A stretch of 64,000 nucleotides of DNA from the NCBI RefSeq assembly GCF_007565055.1, contig NC_044557.1, forward strand, positions 69,616,095-69,680,094. Reading direction: 5' to 3'. Shown here one piece after another: positions 60,280 to 64,000 of this stretch. Below the pieces are notes generated by a model. The model made no database searches and was not told the origin of the DNA. It saw nothing but the letters and a program-made list of their open reading frames with translations. The first letter of the stretch is position 1, and every line of letters starts with the position of its first letter. The stretch comes from Rhinopithecus roxellana. Lineage: Eukaryota > Chordata > Mammalia > Primates > Cercopithecidae. A program made the position numbers and the translations under genes.

Positions 60280-61770
60280 TTATCAGGAACATTCTCACTG
60301 ACTCCACCCATATTCTCCATCTTTCCCATCTCAATGGCATAATTTATAATTTTGCTGAGGCATGACTTTTTGTTCAGCCTCAGATTTCATTGATGTTGAC
60401 ATTGTGAATGATATCTTCCTTCTTAATATTCATTTTAATCTGGGCTCAGGACTACCATACTTTCCTATTTCTCATATCTCTCTGGGTCTTGGCTCTTTTT
60501 AATTTAACTGTGAGTGTTTCCCAAAACACTTCTGGCCTTTCTTCTCTTCTCCCTCTGTTCCCAGTGCCTCAGGGAGCTTATCCACTTGCAAAGCTTCAGC
60601 TACTAATTTACAAATGACATTTAAATAAAAAAATCTCTAACCTTGGCTTTTTACCCTTTCTCTAATAGCACATTTCAACTGTTTTGCGAGCCTTTCCCGT
60701 TTAATTCCTCCAACTACACAGTCACAAAGAGAGTTTATTCCTGTCTCCACAGACAGCCTCTCTTTTCCTGACTTCCAGCTTTCAGTCACCTTTAATCCTA
60801 GTCCTCTGCCTCTCCTTTCCTACCTCTGCTGGGAGTTCATTCTCTCAGTTATCTTGTGTCTTTTCTGCATTTCTACCTCTCCTTCTCACATCTCAAATGC
60901 TATTCACACACAGTTACACATACCCATACCTCTCTCCTTTGGCCTGTAACTACTACCATCTCTTTTTCCTTCTATTGAGAGTCAAACATCTTCCAAGACT
61001 CTCCATTTCATGTCCAGAAACCAAGCATCATAACTCCTGCTTTCGTAATGATTGTTCTCCTCTTTCTGTTCCTACTACCACTGCTTTAATCAAAAGCCCC
61101 ACCACCTCTCTCTTGACTATTATAATATTCTTCTGTCCTTCCTTGTCATCTTTTTCTTTACTCAGACCACAGTATGTCCTGAAAGCAAAAATACAGTAGT
61201 CACTTAAGTCCTGTGCTTTAAAATCATTCTAAAGGGCACGAGAATACCCCAAGGTTTTGGTAAAGCCTAAAAAAGGCCTTCATGATACTCACCTCCCCAG
61301 GTGATGCTCACCTCCCCAGATCTGACCCCTTATCCACTCTCTTATAGACTTTAGGCATTCTGAACTACCTATGGTGCCCTGAATGTCCATTTTTCTTCCA
61401 CATCTGTACATTTGGTCCTGTTGTTTTATCGTCTTGGAAACCCCTATTCCCTCCTCCCCACCTATCTCTCTTCATCTCACTAACTCCAATACTTATTTAA
61501 AGACTCTGCTCAAAGTTATTTCCAAAGTAGACCTTCTCTGAAGCCTCCTGTCTGGAATAGATAACCACTCTTGGAGTATTTCCCTGGTGCTCTAGGTTTA
61601 CTAGGATAAGAGCACTGATCACATATCTGTGAGCTCCTGTTTGCTTGCCTGTCTCCCCTGCAGACCATATGCTTATTATCTATTTTTTATCTTTCTATCC
61701 TTCCTACTTAGAACAATGTCTAGCTTATACTAAGAGCTCAGTGAATAATATTTGAATGAATCAGCACATT
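60280..61770 (+). repeat. L2 LINE fragment(s)
   Basis: The strongest part is 61480-61770: 'agactctgctcaaagttatt', 'gaccttctctgaagcctcct', 'gtctcccctgcagaccatat', 'agaacaatgtctagcttata', then 'gaatgaatcagc'. Sequence from 60280 to 61200 is compatible with the L2 interior but more diverged. Confidence 0.55.
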
Positions 61771-62160
61771 AATTTTTTCCTTTCACTTTTCTCCATAGCA
61801 GGAACAACTGCACACCCCTCCTTATTCAAGACCTTGCATCCTTCCTGAGGCTTTACATCCATGTCTGTTTCGTCTGTGATCTTGCTTCATCTGCCCAACT
61901 CAGCAGAGCAATTACCACAGGAAATGCTATCTTGTACCTGTTTCGTTTGTTTATAGACTTGCCCTTTTATTTTAATCTCATTTGAGAGGAAAGTTCAGTA
62001 GGACAAGATAACTGTGTCTATTTCTTCAGTTTTTATCTCATAAGGAGATATGCTCATGATGGTTTCTGGAGAAATGTTGACTAATTTCAGTATAAGATTT
62101 GCAACCCTTGGGTGCAGCTAGGGAGGATGAGGTGTTGAGCCTAGTGAGGCAATTATGATT
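61771..62160. other. Unique intronic sequence
   Basis: Nothing recognised. Confidence 0.4.
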
Positions 62161-62500
62161 TGTTTACAACAGACTCAGTTTTAGATCCCTCACTATGACA
62201 TGGGTGAAGGCCAAGAAGGTGTTCTACTCTACCATGCTTTCTGTGAAGTCGCATCCAGCCTCACACGTTCCAGTGACAAACCATCTGGGAAATTCCATCT
62301 GTCTCTGCTTGGAAACTGAGGTGGCAGTCGCCCACTGTGAGCAATTTTCTATTAACTTCTTGGATAAGATCAGTCAGATTTATACTGAATTCATGGGAAC
62401 CGTAAGAGCAAGGTTGTTCCAAGAGAAGACAAATGTACTGATTCCTCTAATTGGGCGTAAGCCAGTTTCATTCACAGACATCCTTAGGTTCTAGTAGTGC
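62161..62500 (+). repeat. Possible ancient LINE (CR1/L2/L3-type) coding remnant
   Basis: Frame 62195-62494 (99 codons) includes FSINFLDKISQIYTEFMG, which resembles the linker between endonuclease and reverse transcriptase in CR1-like LINEs (Phe-x-x-Lys-Ile pattern). Similarity judged by eye only. Confidence 0.35.
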
Positions 62501-64000
62501 AAGGACTTATAACCTTTTTAATTGTACCCTCCTGTTCCTCTTGGGAAACGTTGGTGAAATTCATTATTGATGGATGTTGTAGATTGTCCCTTAGGGAGGG
62601 CAAGATCCTGGCTTCTCTTATACTCTATCTGCTATGTGGAGAATTAATGGAAATGGAGTAGACGGGAAAGCTGCTCAAAGAAGACTTGAAGGCAAGAAAT
62701 TTAATGCAGCAGAGCCTTGAAAAGTGATGTGTTGGTTTGGTTTCTAGAATTAGAGTAGGGTTGTTGTTGTTGTTGTTGTTGTTGTTTTATTATTATTATT
62801 TTTATGGAGGGGATTACTCAGAGAAAGAGGAGAGAGAAGTTTGTGTGGAGGCCTCAGTAATCAAAGGCCTCCTATTGAATGTGAGTCAGAAAGGAAGAAA
62901 CCAAACACCAAAGAATTATTTCACAATTGAAATATGTAGAAGCAAGCCAGAGAGGTCAATTACATGTTAATCTGAAGGGATTGGCTGTGTTATAATGCAG
63001 ATATAGTTATGATATTGGCAGTGGATGAGAATACATTGTCATATGGCACAATGGTATTGAAACGAAAACATGAATTTGTGCCCTTCCTGATAATTTTTAC
63101 TTGCCTCCAAAATAATACCTTTTGTGTATAGCTAGCTTATCTGTTAACCTCAATCTCATCCTGACTTACTTTATCTCCTGATGGTGAAGTCTTTCCAGGA
63201 TCTTTACATTAGGACTTGGATTTGAAAGGTGGAAACACAATTCCTTGCTATACATAGACAATTTTATTTATGGACCTAACTTACTATCCTTTGCCTGAAA
63301 TTTTAACACATTTTGGCCTTTGGTTTATATGGCTAAACCTATTTACCCTTAGTTAGGCCAAGTTTGAACTTTTAAAAAATTATTTTTAAAAGATTATTCA
63401 TTGTTCCCTTTTTCCAGAACCCCGAGGAGAACTTTTGTTGAAGACGATCTTTTCAGAGTTATTAGAAGGACAATTAGTGCTGTTAATTAATTTCTGAAAG
63501 AAGGAATTGTTTATGTCATCGTAAGATGATCAGAGCTGACCCACTCTATGTGTGTAAAGTTGGGACTAATGAGTCACATAACATTTTCCCACAGAGGATC
63601 GGTGTGAAGGATGAAGAATCACTATTGATTTATAGCTCCAGATACTCTTTGTGGGAGTTGTGATTGTTCCCACACATAGGGATCTTTACATGAATTTTCT
63701 TAATGCAGATTTCAGTGCTACTGTCATTTCTTCGTATTTGCCAAAAACAGAATCATGGAGGCCTAAGGTGGAAGTGGGTGAATATATATAGAGTCCCTGC
63801 CCCTCTAGGGAAATCTGTCACCATCTTGACTAGTGAGGAAGTGGTTTGTAAAGCATAACTATTGTTTTTGTAACACAATTATAAAATATCAATCTTGAAA
63901 TGTAGCTTTTGCTGGAGGGGAAGGTAGAAGTAGCAAAGCACTGTGAGGAAGAGTTGTTCATGGAGTTGACCAAACGGTCCTCTGTTATGTGCTGATAGGT
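62501..64000. other. Unique intronic sequence
   Basis: A (GTT)n run at 62761-62787 followed by ATT repeats is the only landmark. No exon or RNA gene seen. Confidence 0.4.

Larger units (their letters stand above)
54024..64000 (+). other. ZFPM2: Intron downstream of the ZFPM2 exon (5' part, probably intron 4)
   Basis: Starts with GTATGT and runs off the window. The next expected ZFPM2 exon would begin with residues KTKAQ and was not found here. An Alu, two LTR-type repeats and several ancient MIR/L2-like pieces are the recognisable content. Confidence 0.85.

Noticed and set aside
1..64000. CRISPR arrays, operons, integrases, tRNA/rRNA genes, snRNA copies or endogenous retroviral genes
   Set aside because: None seen on either strand. 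The sequence is vertebrate intron; the only retroviral-type material is solo LTRs without coding regions.

Overview
The window is ordinary nuclear DNA of a primate, almost certainly an Old World monkey. The organism call rests on young Alu copies. Those at 1485-1710, 19971-20278 and 40143-40452 carry cercopithecoid AluY variants: 'ttacaggcttgagcc', 'gggtttacgcc' and 'ccggctag' read on the + strand, and 'ggctcaagcctgtaatcc' and 'gagatccggccactgc' in the forward copy. About 21 Alus, a near full-length L1PA-type L1, a second truncated L1 and several older families make up most of the recognisable sequence.

Only one piece of a functional gene can be supported. A 119-nt internal coding exon at 53905-54023 (+ strand) encodes about 40 residues that I recognise as part of ZFPM2 (FOG2), the multi-zinc-finger GATA-4/5/6 cofactor of heart, diaphragm and gonad development. 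By residue numbering it is probably exon 4 (residues about 101-140), at the start of the PR-like domain. Everything left of it is therefore the 3' part of the preceding intron (53.9 kb visible), and everything right of it is the 5' part of the following intron (10 kb visible).

Layout. 0-7 kb: an old L1M 3' end split by AluJ, an Alu lacking its 3' end, and a large TG/CA inverted repeat. 7-12 kb: mostly unique intron with MIR/L2 scraps. 12-15 kb: three same-strand MaLR (MLT1-like) solo LTRs plus two Alus. 16.7-17.3 kb: a 0.6-kb polypyrimidine tract. 17.3-20 kb: no recognised young repeat. 20-22.4 kb: an Alu cluster. 22.4-29 kb: unique intron with MIR, a Tigger-like remnant and an AT minisatellite. 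29.1-35.3 kb: a 6.2-kb L1 with a perfect 16-bp target-site duplication and ruined ORFs. 35.9-41 kb: Alus and unique sequence. 42.6-45.3 kb: a 5'-truncated L1 apparently nested in the tail of an older Alu. 48-50 kb: two Alus, one with a CCTT-microsatellite tail and one with a 51-T tail. 52.4-53.5 kb: Alu, MADE1 remnant and a possible short retrocopy. 53.9-54.0 kb: the exon. 54.5-64 kb: Alu, two LTR-type repeats, and MIR/L2 and other ancient LINE-like fragments.

No operon, CRISPR array, tRNA/rRNA, phage or novel biochemical system is visible. The best points for a second look are the exon's 3' boundary and last codon, the Alu insertion without a 3' end, the inverted repeat, the long polypyrimidine tract, the nested L1/Alu and the possible retrocopy just upstream of the exon.
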